From: Antedon mediterranea
Lineage: Eukaryota > Echinodermata > Crinoidea > Comatulida > Antedonidae
Length of the DNA stretch: 64,000 nucleotides
NCBI RefSeq assembly: GCF_964355755.1
Contig: NC_092677.1
Span: forward strand, 24,646,101 to 24,710,100
Reading direction: 5' to 3'
Shown in pieces: positions 33,530-46,400 of the stretch. The translations under genes and the position numbers were made by a program. The notes under the pieces were generated by a model, which saw only the letters and a list, made by a program, of their open reading frames with translations, was not told the DNA's origin and made no database searches. Each line of letters begins with the position of its first letter. Within the stretch, counting starts at the first letter, position 1.

Positions 33530-36500
33530 TTAAATGATTATAAATAGAGTTATACTTTTTATAATATATGTGCAGACTTCTTTAAACAGTTGGTTATTTT
33601 ATGTACTGTATTCATTAGTATTTGTAATAGGCAACTTTGTCAATCATACAATATTACAGAATGATGTATTATTATAAAAGCATTTTATTTACTACATCTT
33701 TCATTTGTTTAAACATCGTATTGTACATTGTAAGTATAAAAATATATAATAATAATAATATAATATGTATATATATAGGCCTGTTTAAAAAAACAAATAA
33801 CCAATTAAGATAAGATACTGTATAAGTCTACCTGGAACTTCTGTTTTTATGAAATCATTATTTGAAATTGTGTCTCAGTTATGTGTCTTTTGTAAATAGT
33901 TTTGAATATTAGTAAATGATAACATTTTGTAAATAGTTTAAGTTAAAACGGCTTTACTAGCTACAATATGGTGTTGTATCCGCTTCAAAATACGTTAAAC
34001 GTGTTACTATTACTTTCTTCCAAGATTACATACGTAATAGAGTAATCTATATATAAATTAGTATAATTATACGTGATTGCTTTATAAATATTTAAAAAAT
34101 AATAAACCAAATGCATACCGATAGAAATGCTTTGACCATGATGCACTTGTGCATAGAAAAACCGACTGAACGGCGTATGATGTTATATTTAGGTGTTTGT
34201 AGTTATTAAAGTATGAATGAAGTTTAACTAATTAAAGTCAAGTTGTCGTTATTGTTTAATTAGGAGATGGAAAAAACAATTAAGAAAGTTTAACAACATG
34301 CTGAACTCGACTTTTAACAATCTTTTGATCTTATGATTGTCTTCTACGCATTCATACTTTTCTGTCACAGATAATTCAAGACTCAATGTGTTACATGTAC
34401 ATCTATTGAAAGGACAGGCACAACTGGATATGAGACTATTTCCTCCTTTGGTATGGAAAGTGTTCTTAATCTAGGCACTTAATAAATTGTTTCAAAAAAT
34501 TCAAAATACCAACCCTTTACATGGCATACCTCAAAATCATAGTGCTGATGATAGCCAGGTATCTAGATTGGATATTTTTTGCACAGAAAAAGTGCAAGGC
34601 AGACACATATAGGAAGGTTGTAGTTAAAAATAATTAAAAATGGTATAAAATGTTTAACAATGAGAACATGCTTTGAAGTTTTAGTTTAAGTTTAGTTTAA
34701 GTTGTTTTAAAATTATGTTTAAATGTGACGTAGGGCCCCTCGGAAGAGCAGTTTTTATATTATTACTGAGAGGGCAACCCTACTGAAAGAAAACGAAACA
34801 ACTAAAAAAAAATATGGGGCTAAAAACTAATGCTCCAACCCATTCTTCCAATGAATCTGGGGAAAATAGAAAATGGAGATGAAACCCATAAAATCTTGCC
34901 AAGAACGTAAATGTTGAATCGGTAACTTTAGTTGCACTGAATAACAAACTCAACTCATACAAGTATTTTTTTTTTTGTTAAAAGGCATTTTTTAAGATCG
35001 AATAATTCCTTAATCCATGGTCACTCTAATCTAAGCCTGGACCACCGGTACTGTTTTCTTTATACAAAATGTTATCAACTACATGCCAACATCATAATAA
35101 ATGTTGTTTGGATTTTTAGTTGTTCATTTCATGCAATTTATTTAGCCGAATAAATAGTTCGCCTCATCAACCGGGCGCTACCGGTCGTGTCGTTTACGCG
35201 TTTTTTTCACAAAGAATAGTTTAATAGTATTTCTATATTTAACCTGTTTCTGGTAAAAAAATGAATATTATATCCTATCAATAACATGTGTTTTATATTA
35301 ATTTATATCATAAAAACGTTAATAAATGTTATCGCAAATAATAGGACATTCTGAGTAACTAGCTCTTGGTTGTTTTTGTTGTTGCTGTTCGGCCTTTCTT
35401 TGTGAACTAATTTAGCATGGTGGTAAATAATTTTCTGTGAAGTGAATGTACACTAGTTTTATAAAATGTTTTCATTGCAAAATATATTATCATAATTCTA
35501 TTTAATGTGACATGGATCTATTAAATCAAGTCTTCTTTAGTCTGTATACATCTGCCCTTATGAGGGCGGGCATCACTTTCTGTTACAAATTTCTAATGCA
35601 AAAATCGTGGATTACTCATTCTTGTGATATTATATCTTTGGTAGTACAGTACAGACGTGACAATCTTGGATACAGATAGTTTTCGAAACTAGCGCCAACA
35701 TTACGCCCTCAAGTTATATTTATCACGTTTCTTTTTCCAGTTTTGTAGGTATAAATCGGATATTGAATGTTTTTAAATGGATTTATAAAGTATAGACACA
35801 GAATGTGAATAAAGAAATTAATTTACCACTTTTCTGTAATCTGTGGGTATCGTTGGATAGCTTTTTATATTTTGAATACAGTTTAACAATATCTGTCCAA
35901 TTTCATTAGTACTTTGTCATAATTGTTCAATTATATTACATTTCATTGTACTGTGTATCGTATTTATGTAGTAAATTAGGTATAAAAAATGTTGTATCCT
36001 TCAGTAAACTTCCAAACTGGACAGACCGCACCCAACCTAATAATCATAGGGTGTTATTGGAAAATGTACAGTTGGCCTGTTTTATGAACATACCATAGTC
36101 TACTGCATTACACTTACAGGACACTCACAACATGCAACGTTATTATTTGCAATCAAAACTATATGTCAATGAAAAGATGACACATAAATGTTTGTCAAAT
36201 CTCTATTGTATCGTTACAGCAAATGAAATTCTGAATTTGTTTCAACAACTTACGTATAGTAGTAATCTTTTCCTCTTTTTAAAATAAATTAAAATACCGT
36301 AAAACCTCAACAAAGAAGCCTTACCTCCTGGGATTAATTCAAATTAAGAAGCACATCTCGAAAAGAAGCCCTCCTCGAAATCAAGACCACTGGGCTTCTT
36401 TTCAAGACAACAGTTTGATTTAATGCCAGATATAATATAATGTATGATCGAGTTTACAGTTTAAACGCGAAACACCTGTGTCGAACCATGAAGAAATAAC

Positions 36501-36860
36501 TAAAGCTCTGAAGTGAGCAGCAATTTAAAAAACATAATTTAATTGATTGATTCACGTTATGTGTATCAATAACTAATTTGGATTTTAAAATTGGTTATTA
36601 CAATAGCCACAGTCAAGGCAGAAACCATGTTTGAAAATAGGCACCACTCATGGAGTACGTAGAGAAGCGGTAAGGGAAAATATATCAAGCAGTTAACCGC
36701 ACAACGAAAACCGGGTAAATGCTGATATTTATCATTGTTATGCAATCGTACGAGTGTCACAGATCTATGGTAGAATTCTGTATGACTCTTATAGCACAAT
36801 TTATTCGAGATATATTTCTGTGAGATTTTTCTCTACATAGGTGGTTAAATGCTCTATATA
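33530..36860. other. Long intergenic region, mostly featureless
   Basis: No convincing exon on either strand. The segment at about 34700-34810 (GGGCCCCTCGGAAGAGCAG ... GAGAGGGCAACCCTACTGAA) resembles the 3' end of a LINE. Around 36296-36420 is a repeat-like block (GTAAAACCTCAACAAAGAAG and related AAGAAGCCC motifs). The rest is AT-rich with no structure I can name. Confidence 0.5.
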
Positions 36861-38055
36861 TCACAAACTACAGTAAAGGAGAGGACTAAAACAAAACTAT
36901 ATAAACCACCATTTTTTGGAAGCCTATTTAGGTAAAGTAGGCATATAATATAGTTATGTAGGCCTAAATGTTTTTAAAAATTGTTTTATTAATAGATTAA
37001 GTCAAACTCTTTTACTTTAAGAAACCCTGAGTTAGATATTTTTAGTAATAATCTCCGTAAGTTTCGTAACATTGTTAGTAGTTCAGTTTAATATTTTTTA
37101 TTATGTTTGTCTGTGTTCCCTCCTGTAAGTGGTGAATCATGAGTTCACTGTTGGTTGGGAAATGAAATAAATAAATGGGGTTTGAATATAATAAAATGGG
37201 GAGACTAACAATTATCGTACGAAGCACAACGTATGTAAGGCAACAACTCAGGAATGGTTTATATATTAAAAGTGTAGTGTAGAGTGACTGTATACAGAGA
37301 AATAGTAGGAGATCTGCTGAATTTCAGGTCAAGTGTTGCTGTAGAAATACAATACAACGAAATAGGATTAGTATAGGCTCACTGGTTAGATTCCAAATAA
37401 AGGCACAGGTAAGTTTTTAAACTTAACATTTTCATACGAAGTTGATATGAGTTTAATAGTTAAGCTGTTTAAATATGTATTGATAATTAAACCGTATACA
37501 AAGTTTAATCTTTAGATCTATAAAATAATGTTTATTACGTGCAATGAATCATTATCAAATGCTTATAAATAATATGTAGATACAAAAAATATACTGTGTA
37601 CATAAACCACGTCATAATGCGAAATGCATTGTGGGTTCCATTGCGGATCGGTGGTTAAAGACTATCCTGAGGGCGTGTCCCTCCAAATATTACTATTGAG
37701 GGATTTTATCCAGGAATTAAATCCGATCTTTCAGGAAAATTTATTATTATACACGGTCTTGAATTATCAATGCACGTTGTGAGCCGACTGTTTGTGAACA
37801 AAAAAATAGCAGATGACAAAGCTAAAACACAAATTTAATATAGGCCTACTTATACAGTAACGAATACGAATAGTTTTATTGTACTGTAGCTTAGACCTAA
37901 GTTGATTTTGACCTTGTAACAATAATAATACACATTGGGATTTTCAGAAACTCTTCTAAAATTAAAAAAAAATAGATCATATACAATTTCATAATTATGC
38001 ATAACAATGTTACAGAAATGTGACTCTGATAGGCCCACATGATCTTTTTTAACAG
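36860..38055 (+). promoter_or_regulatory. Second copy of the gene A upstream block
   Basis: Matches 2340-3440 in order: CCACCATTTT..TTGGAAGCC, a 5'-UTR-like exon with GTGTTGCTGTARAAATAC ending at 37408 (CACAG, then GTAAGTTTTT), GCGAAATGCATTGTGGG at ~37617, and GACCTTGTAACAA...TGCATAACAATG. It is interrupted by a LINE tail at about 36962-37175. It leads into a small coding exon at 38071, so it may head a third gene. Confidence 0.55.
36962..37175 (+). mobile_element. LINE 3' tail inserted in the duplicated block
   Basis: The frame reads NPELDIFSNNLRKFRNIVSS then a stop, the form of an RT C-terminus, followed by a short UTR (GTTCCCTCCTGTAAGTGGTG) and a GAAATGAAATAAATAAAT tail. It is absent from the copy at 2.34-3.44 kb. 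Confidence 0.55.
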
Positions 38056-38070
38056 TGACTATTTAGGACG

Positions 38071-38102
38071 ATGGCAAGAGGCAAGAAAAAGAAACGTAAA
38101 AG
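38071..38102 (+). CDS. Putative first coding exon of gene C (lysine/arginine-rich start)
   Basis: Acceptor TTTTTTAACAG at 38055, then ATG 38071 encoding MARGKKKKRK and a good donor GTAAGA at 38103 (phase 2). The short basic start resembles a nuclear-localisation signal. The equivalent position near gene A (about 3487-3510) is similar but has lost the ATG frame. I find no downstream exon before the Harbinger-like element, so the gene may be broken or its next exon unrecognised. Confidence 0.3.
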
Positions 38103-39110
38103 GTAAGAATAATAACTTAACATTCATTCAACCAGCAATAGAGCATTTTGTTACTACTACTGTATACCTCAGTATGCAAGCAATCGTGCGAAATTAATCT
38201 CATTTCTTTTATTCATAACTTTCTTCATCTGGTCTTATGATAAAAGTTTATTAGTGGACTGGAGAGAACATTTTATGAGTTGACACATTTACTGGCAGAG
38301 AAGGCAATTAATTTTTTTCCAAATAGAAAACATTTATTATTTTGTTTTATAACAATCTACTTTTGTAGATTAAATTAACATTCTTAAATAATTATTCGCT
38401 CAACGATTAAAAAAAAATACTGTCATTTTACTAGTCAAAGGATCTTAAGAACCATCAGTTCACATACTAAAAAAAAAAGGAAAATGACAGATCACTTTAA
38501 TGTTGAGAATCGGCTTCTTATGTTACTGCTCTAATTGTAATACGCAAAGATATGTAAGCGCTAACTCAATTATCTTAGCCAAGGATTTTTCTTTAACGTA
38601 TAATTTTTAATTTTTAAGTGAAATTTTTATTTTTGATTCCGATCTTCTTTCGAATTGTGAAAATGCTTTATTGTTTTATTATGTACAACAATTCTGGAAG
38701 ATTTGATTGATGTTTCTGTTAGTTTCTTTGTTGTTTTAAAATGTTGTATTTGTTATCGGCGCCTTGAAGCTAAGGTGATTGTGAGACGCCTTTTAGGCCC
38801 TGTTTCTGCTGCCAACTAAATACCGTATATTATACGGTATTTTTTGAATACCGTATATATACGGTATATTTTTGGCAGCAGAAACTGCGCTCATAAAAAA
38901 TATACCGTATTTTGTATACCGTATTTTCCCCACAAAATTTGTGGATAAAATACGGTATTTACAAATTTATACCGTATTTTGCGTACCCGTTTCTGCTGCC
39001 AATAAAAAATACCGTATTTTTTTTTTACATGACAAAAGGTCAACATTCGTATTTTTATTTTCTGTCGCTGTCAGCTGCTTTACACACGTGTATAGATATA
39101 TTCGGCGAAA

Positions 39111-39399
39111 ATGTGGAGTGAAGACGTCACAGTTTTACTAAATAAATGTGTGTGGGGAAGTTAAAATGTCTGGCCAACTAAAAGGTAATAAAAGGGACAA
39201 CCACATTTATAAAGACATTTCTAAAAAAATAAAGCAGGAGTATGGAATAGACTGGTCTCCAAAGCAAGTAAACTCAAAGCTGAAGAGCCTGCGAAAGCAG
39301 TACAACATTGCAAAATACAATAACTCGGGGAGGGAACGAATTAATTGTCCCCATTACGATGTTTTCTGTGCTCTCACAACATCTCATCATCATTTTTAA
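39111..39399 (+). pseudogene. Myb/SANT-like DNA-binding protein remnant of Harbinger element
   Basis: The N-terminal piece MWSEDVTVLLNKCV begins at 39111, and after a frame break the sequence continues as MSGQLKGNKRDNHIYKDISK, IDWSPKQVNSKLKSLRKQY and NCPHYDVFCAL. The W-x-E start, the K.K.LR..Y helix and the final aromatic cluster fit a trihelix/Myb-like domain. The C-terminus is replaced by LINE tail sequence. Confidence 0.65.
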
Positions 39400-39567
39400 T
39401 AGTTTTACATTTTTAACAGTATTTTTAACTTTTTATCTTGTATTTTTAATCTGTTATAATACTGCACGTTTTTAAATTGTTGCAATATTGTTGTTTTAAT
39501 CTACCAAGCAAAGTGAATTTCCATTTTTATGGACAAATAAAATTTCTTGAATCTTTAATCTTGAATC
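39400..39567 (+). mobile_element. LINE 3' tail with TTGAATC repeats
   Basis: Reverse complement of 51584-51712: GTTTTAATCTACCAAGCAAAG, TTTTTATGGACAAATAAAAT and a (TTGAATCT)n end. It is inserted inside the Harbinger-like element. Confidence 0.8.
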
Positions 39568-39779
39568 TCTATCACTAGGACTAGGCTGTTGAAAGTGAGA
39601 CGTAAAACTTCCTTTATTGTGACTTTTAATTATCGATCAAATAAATGAATGGCAATTTGGGTAAAAAAAGATGAAATTTAACACGACCACCCAAGAAGTA
39701 TTGGTTAGCAGAAACGGGGTAATAAAAAATACCGTAATTTAAGCAGTTGCAGCAGAAACAGGCCCCTAGTCTATTGGAG

Positions 39780-40470
39780 AAGCTAGACTAGCATACCTAG
39801 TATAAGCCTGGCCTAAAACCTACTACTGCACTAGCCTAGGCCTAGGCCTAGCCTACTGTAGTAGGCCCTAGTAAATAGGCCTAAGTAGCCTAACTTAACT
39901 AAACTAGGCCAAGGCTACCGTTATGTACTACAGTATTAATAACGTAATTTGACGATTTAGTCTGAATAATAATCAATACGTATTATTTATTAATTATTGA
40001 TCTTTTTACTTACATGTAAAAAGCTATGGATTTCGGGAATATTTATCACTTTAATAAAGATCTTTCTGATATTAAACTTTTTTTTCACCTTCTTCAAAAA
40101 TCGCGCTGAGCTTTACGCCCTCAATACGTCGTCTACCCGTGAAAATCACGTGGTTTCGGTCATCAATTTCATGATATGTATCGCGCATCGCCACGCCCAC
40201 TTTTTCCTGATATAATATGAATACAAAATATGAGCAGTTTGTAAATAAAGTGTAGGGAAAGTCCCTAATTTTTACGTCGTAATGCAGTAAAACATCAACA
40301 TCGGTTTTTATTCAGTCAAGCTCAATAAGGAAATGTGAACGGGTTCGTCTGAAAAAACACATACATACAGATCAGAAGGAAAGAGGGAGTAAGTAGATAG
40401 GCTAGCTATCTAAGCCACTGCACCATTTTAATTAGTCACTGTCACAACAAGCCTCAATCGCTGGGCGGAA
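39780..40470 (+). promoter_or_regulatory. Upstream region of the BPI/LBP-like gene
   Basis: It starts with an AGGCCTA-rich tract (39780-39915) typical of dispersed repeats in this window. The last ~230 bp before ATG 40471 (AAGGAAAGAGGGAGTAAGTA...) is presumably core promoter and 5' UTR. No TATA box is evident. Confidence 0.35.
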
Positions 40471-43400
40471 ATGGATCGTCGCCTACTACTACTGTTGTGG
40501 GTGGTTGGAGCGCTTGCTATGGTGGTAGTGGTAGACAGTACAAATCCAGGTTTACAAATGAAAGTAACTGAAAATGGACTAAAATATGGTAAGCTTTCAT
40601 GAATTTACCTAAAAATTTAACCTAGACTATATCTATCTATAAGGCCTACTAACTAATCTACTATTTTATTTAGGCAGCTGGATTTCCGAAGCCTACTAAT
40701 AAGTGTCTTTGAAAAGTGGAAGAATATTACATGTAATATACTGTATGAGGAAGTTTTAGAAAAATGAAAGATGATAATACCTGGTTACTTCCGCCTACTG
40801 CCAATACAATGATAAATGAGTTTCTATTGATCAAATTATTGCAAGCAATAAAAAATGGAAATTTCACTTTCGTTATCACAATATTTTCAAGAAATTATTG
40901 ATATAACTTAATTATTATTTATTATTTTATTTCAACTTTATTTAGAGAGGGTAACCCTACCAGCAGACCAGCTGATATCCAGGGGCCATGTTAAAATTAA
41001 TGTGCTGTATGGTAATATTAATTTTAATCTTTTCAGTTAGCGAGGTTGGAGTAGAATTGCTGAAAAAGGATCTTGCTGATGTAAAGATTCCAGATATTTC
41101 TGGTGATACGGATGTCGATGTCATAGGTCATGTCACCTACGAACTAAAAAAGTATGTAACATACTCCATGCATATACAAATAAAATTGTAACATTTGCAC
41201 AGAAAAGTTATTGTTCTGGCTCTATGTAAGCAGAACAAGGCCATACATGGCTGCAGTCGCATGCGCAAATTTGAGTGTTAACCAACCAACCGACATAGTG
41301 AGCTATAGAGTTGCTTGCACGCGCGCGACTACAAAAGGAAACTTAACTGCCAAGATTTAGGTTAAAGAGCCCTAAAGTTTGAAAATTATAATGCAAAATA
41401 TTTATTTACTAGGACATATTAGGTTAAGTTTGACACTTCATTTTACCATTTTTAAGGGCCATTTAATATCCTCGATCCACTATTGCAAATCTCATTCTTA
41501 ATTTATGCTTTTACAATTTGATTGAACTCCATGTTGTGCTTTATGATATAGGTCAGTATGTTTAATTAGTAACAGTATTAACTTATTAATATATCATTTG
41601 TTTGTTTGATAGTTTGAAGATAACCAGTTTGGATCTGCCAGATGCTACCATTAGTACTGTATCAGATACTGGATTGAAGGCTAGTATTGCTAACGCTAAG
41701 ATAGGCATACATGGCGACTGGAGTTACCATAACCATGGGTTGTAAGTAATATAACAATATTTGTTACTGTTTGGCATAGTTGTTGTAGTGTATCTAGCCT
41801 CCCTGTTTATTATACAATCAAGGGAAACCTAAATGCATAAACAAAAGTATCCCTGGAAGAGCATAATATTGCCTCTTGTTTGGAGGAAGGAATGTGTCCT
41901 CTTAATAGGGGTGTCCAAAAGGAGAGATTCTACTGTAATTTTTCAATGTGGCAACTGTACTGGTGGCTAGGGCACAGTTAGTGGCCCAAGCCTGAAATCA
42001 AACGCTCACCGCCATCCCAGACACACAAAACTATTTCTTATTCATGTACAGATGCCTATATTATCATTATATTTCCCAGCATTCATATCAGTGATCATGG
42101 ATCCGTTGATGTGACAGCTTCATCCATAACACTCACTCTCGTTATTCAAGTCGGTAAGAATATTTTTTATCTTTGTAAAACAAAAATAATCTATGGAACG
42201 GTAATAAGGATGTTGATACATGTGTAGCTTTAATGTTGATGATTGGGATAACACTTTGTGGTGATAATGATAAAGTTAGAAATAAGGATGTACAAACATG
42301 ATGGTGGTAACGCTCGTGATAATAATGTTATTGATGATGGTACCATACTCAACAATAATCTATGGAACGGTAAGACGGATGTTGATACAGATGTAGCTAC
42401 AGTGTTGATTGGGATAACACTTTGTGGTGATAATGATAAAGTTAGAGATAAGGATGTACAAACATGATGGTGGTAACGCTCGTGATAATAATGTTATTGA
42501 TGATAGTACCATACTCAACAATAATCTATGGAACGGTAAGACGGATGTTGATACAGATGTAGCTACAGTGTTGATGATTGGGATAACACTTTGTGGTGAT
42601 AATGATAAAGTTAGAGATAAGGATGTACAAACATGATGGTGGTAACGCTCGTGATAATAATGTTATTGATGATGGTACCATACTCAACAATAATCTATGG
42701 AACGGTAAGACGGATGTTGATACAGATGTAGCTACAGTGTTGATGATTGGGATAACACTTTGTGGTGATAATGATAAAGTTAGAGATAAGGATGTACAAA
42801 CATGATGGTGGTAACGCTCGTGATAATAATGTTATTGATGATGGTACCATACTAAACAATAATCTATGGAACGGTAAGACGGATGTTGATACAGATGTAG
42901 CTACAGTGTTGATGATTTGGATAACACTTTGTGGTGATAATGATAAAGTTAGAGATAAGGATGTACAAACATGATGGTGGTAACGCTTGTAATAATAATG
43001 TTATTGATGATGGTACCATACTCAACAATAATCTATGGAACGGTAAGACGGATGTTGATACAGATGTAGCTACAGTGTTGATGATTGGTATAATACTTTG
43101 TGGTGATAATGATAAAGTTAGAGATAAGGATGTACGAACAACAAACATGATGTTGGTAACACTCGTGATAATAATGTTAGTGATGATGGTACCATACTCA
43201 ACATTAATCTATGGAACGGTAACAAGAATGGTGATAATGTTGGTGACTGGGATAATATTTTGTGGTGATAATGTTAGAAATAAGGATGTATGAACTTGAT
43301 GGTGGTGGTAACGCTTGTGAGAATGATGCTAGTGATGATGGTACTCAACATTGACAATTTAACCAGTTTATTTTTATGTATATTTCATTACTTTTTAGGT

Positions 43401-46400
43401 GACAAGAGTGGCCAATTTACAATCTCAACCTCAGAGAGTGAATGCTCGTTCAATGTTGGGTCGTTAGATGTAGACTTTCATGGGGGCGCTAGGTGAGTAG
43501 CCACAATAAAATTGTCAGCGGGTGCATGGCTTCTGGGCAATATTGATGGTTCATAGTTACACAAACCAATAGTGGTGTTGGAGTGATAGCTTACCTGTGT
43601 GAACCGACCTAGGCCTTTTCCCCTTCAAGGGAGAACATAACTGAAAAATATAAATATAATCCTAAACTCCCCTCCAAGACAGTGGTATCGCCCATGCATA
43701 TCTCACCATATAAGTAATACGTAACATTTGACAAATTTGTCATAGTACAAGTCTAAGCACTGATTCTGAATCTATTCATAATTTAAAACAATTTGGTGAT
43801 GTTAACTAATTATGATTGTTTTTTGCAGCTAAACAATTGATTTGATGCTATTTATATTTACAGCTGGTTGTACAACCTTTTTAAAGGTACTATTGGGGAT
43901 GAAATTCAGAAGGACCTTAACAAGGAGGTATGCTTAATTCTAAGGCCTGAAAATAATCACTCTATTACTGTAAATGTATCCATCCCATATCCATGACCTT
44001 TGTGTGTTTGATCAGCATTTAACCAATTGGAATAATTTACAGTTTTAAAAAATGAAAATTAATGAGCTGTACATAATTTACTTTATTTTATACTGTATTT
44101 ACTTTACTATCTAAAAATCTGTATTTTTTTTAGATGTGTGGTGAAATCATTAAGGAAATCAATGGAGAGTTAGCCGAGGACGTTGCTGATATCAAATGTA
44201 AAATAAAACATTTTGAATTTCGGATATGTAATTTGAATATACTGTACTGTAATAGATATTAATAACTTTGATATTTAATATTGCCTACTATACTGACATA
44301 TACAATAAACCTATTCTAATTATAAAACAAAATTATTGTGAGCATTATAGCAGCATATTCCTTTTGCATTTCTCCAAATTAAATTACAGTAATTACAGGC
44401 CCTCTTTAAAGCTCTGTCTACACTACCACACAAAAAAAATGTGATTTGGCCATATATGGTCACAATGACATTTGGGCATATCACTACCATATTTGGGTAC
44501 ATCACACTAGTTTGATAGTGTAGACAGAGCTTTACCAGTTTTAGAATTATGAATGTTATAATTTTAGGCTAGATGACATTCTAAACAAATGAATTGATTG
44601 ATTGATTATTTTTTTGCAAACGACCCTCAATTCTAGTTTTCATGTATATTTGATTATTCCTGATTGCCTACCAGCAAATATCCACTATTGAGATTTCCAA
44701 AAATGTTAGTAATTTTTTTTTCCAGTGGTATCCAACATTGACGATTATGCTTATGTGGACTATTCTCTTGTGGCACCTCCCAAGTTTTCCAATCAAAGTC
44801 TTCGAAGTTTCCACAAGGTATGATTTTTTTTATAGTTTACTGTGTGGTAAAAAGCTATGGGTACAGTTAATACTATTTTTACATCATAGATACGTTAGCA
44901 AAAAACAAATTTGGTCTTTAAAATAGCATCGCTACTTTAAAAAACTGGGAAAAAAAACAGGAATTGAGACGTGCCAATTACTGAAGACCAAAACTGATAT
45001 CGGTGAAAGACAACAACCTTTAAATATTTTGTTTCAGGGAGAAATTCTTTCAAGAAAGGACCATCAGGATGTTCCTGTACCAGCACCACCAATTCCAGCC
45101 GATACTGAAACATCCCGAATGGTGTACCTTTGGCTGACGGAGTATGCCTCGGCTTCTGCGGCGTATGTCTACTACAAAGCAGGAGTTCTGCAGTACAACG
45201 TCACTAACGACATGGTAAGGCACTAATGACTTGCTAATGCACAAATGACATACCATAGCATAGGCGGATTCAATGGTGGGGGGCATCTTCCCCAAATTTT
45301 TTTTATGTTAATGCAAAAGAAGGTCGTCAAATTAAAGGGTCTTTCGTTCACATTGATTGCCGTTGAGTATCGTAAAAACAAAACATTGATTCACTGGACC
45401 GGAAACGTGCCGGAATAGGTGTGTGAAAGACCCTTAAAGTTCAGCACATATTTTCAACATTTTTATGCCCTGGGCCCCCTAATAATAGGATTGAATATAT
45501 AATTAATTTTTTGTATTACCATTGTTTGCAGGTACCGTCTCCATTTTCATTGAACACTTCAAAGTTTCCATTCAACAGCGTTATTCCACAGGTTAGTATT
45601 GAATAACTATTACTACTACACTACTATTTCTAAATCTTAAAGATAAGAAAGTTGTCTAACAGAGGCAGTAATACATTGTGTGTAAACCATTAGTGTTCTA
45701 GATACTCTTTAAATTCTAAAAACTTTGATATTTAGTGGTACATTCTGTAGTGTATAGTGAGTGAATAATTTTTGTTTTTTCTCAGATTGAAAAGTACTAT
45801 CCTAATTTGGAGATGGTCATCGATGGCAAAGTGACCGGTCCACCTGTCCTCAATATGACCACTGGAGGCCTCAAAGGTAGTCTAGTTGGACTGCTCGACT
45901 TTTACGCCATTCAGAAAAACAAGACACAGACTTTCCTATTCTCACTAACTGTGGTGCGTGCATTTCAGTCATAATGTACTTTTGGTAATCTTCAGTAGTT
46001 AGTTAGTGGGTGTTTAACATCTGAATATGTAGTGTGAACCAGACCTATAGGTTATAGTATGAATATATATATTGTAGGCATACAGTACAAGAGAAATTAG
46101 CTATTGCTTGTAAACTAATAGTTTTTTCTATAGTGTACAGCTATCAGCCTCTGTTAGTGTGAATACAAGTACAACCACTATAGTTTGAACCAGACCTAAT
46201 AGCTTGTAAACTAATAATGTTTAAATTGTTCCATAGAGTATGAGTCTATCAGCTTCTGTCAGTGTGAATACGAAGACAAATGCAATTACTGGAAACTTTA
46301 CTCTTGATTCGTAAGTAACGACTCTTTATATTTTAAGCTTGGTTCCCACTAGAACGTAACGCAAGGACGTAAACGCAACGCAAGCATTTTAACCAATGAC

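Larger units (their letters stand above)
38796..39764 (+). mobile_element. PIF/Harbinger-like element with TIRs GGCCCTGTTTCTGCTGC
   Basis: The left end GGCCCTGTTTCTGCTGCCAA and the right end GCAGCAGAAACAGGCC form clear terminal inverted repeats. The left sub-terminal region is full of ATACCGTAT palindromes (38820-39015). The internal gene is Myb/SANT-like, the second protein typical of Harbinger elements. Flanking TTA/CTA could be an imperfect 3-bp target duplication. It was later interrupted by a LINE tail. Confidence 0.7.

Noticed and set aside
40947-41012. Open stretch after an AG with a GTAATA donor, possible extra exon of the BPI-like gene
   Set aside because: Phase would fit, but the BPI alignment runs directly from GLKY to VSEVGVELL, so this insert would break a conserved helix; the site is also less consensus than the next acceptor.
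42258-43293. Series of ~70-aa open frames, nearly identical
   Set aside because: They are the 169-bp minisatellite read in one frame each; the period is not divisible by three and they lie inside a BPI-like intron.
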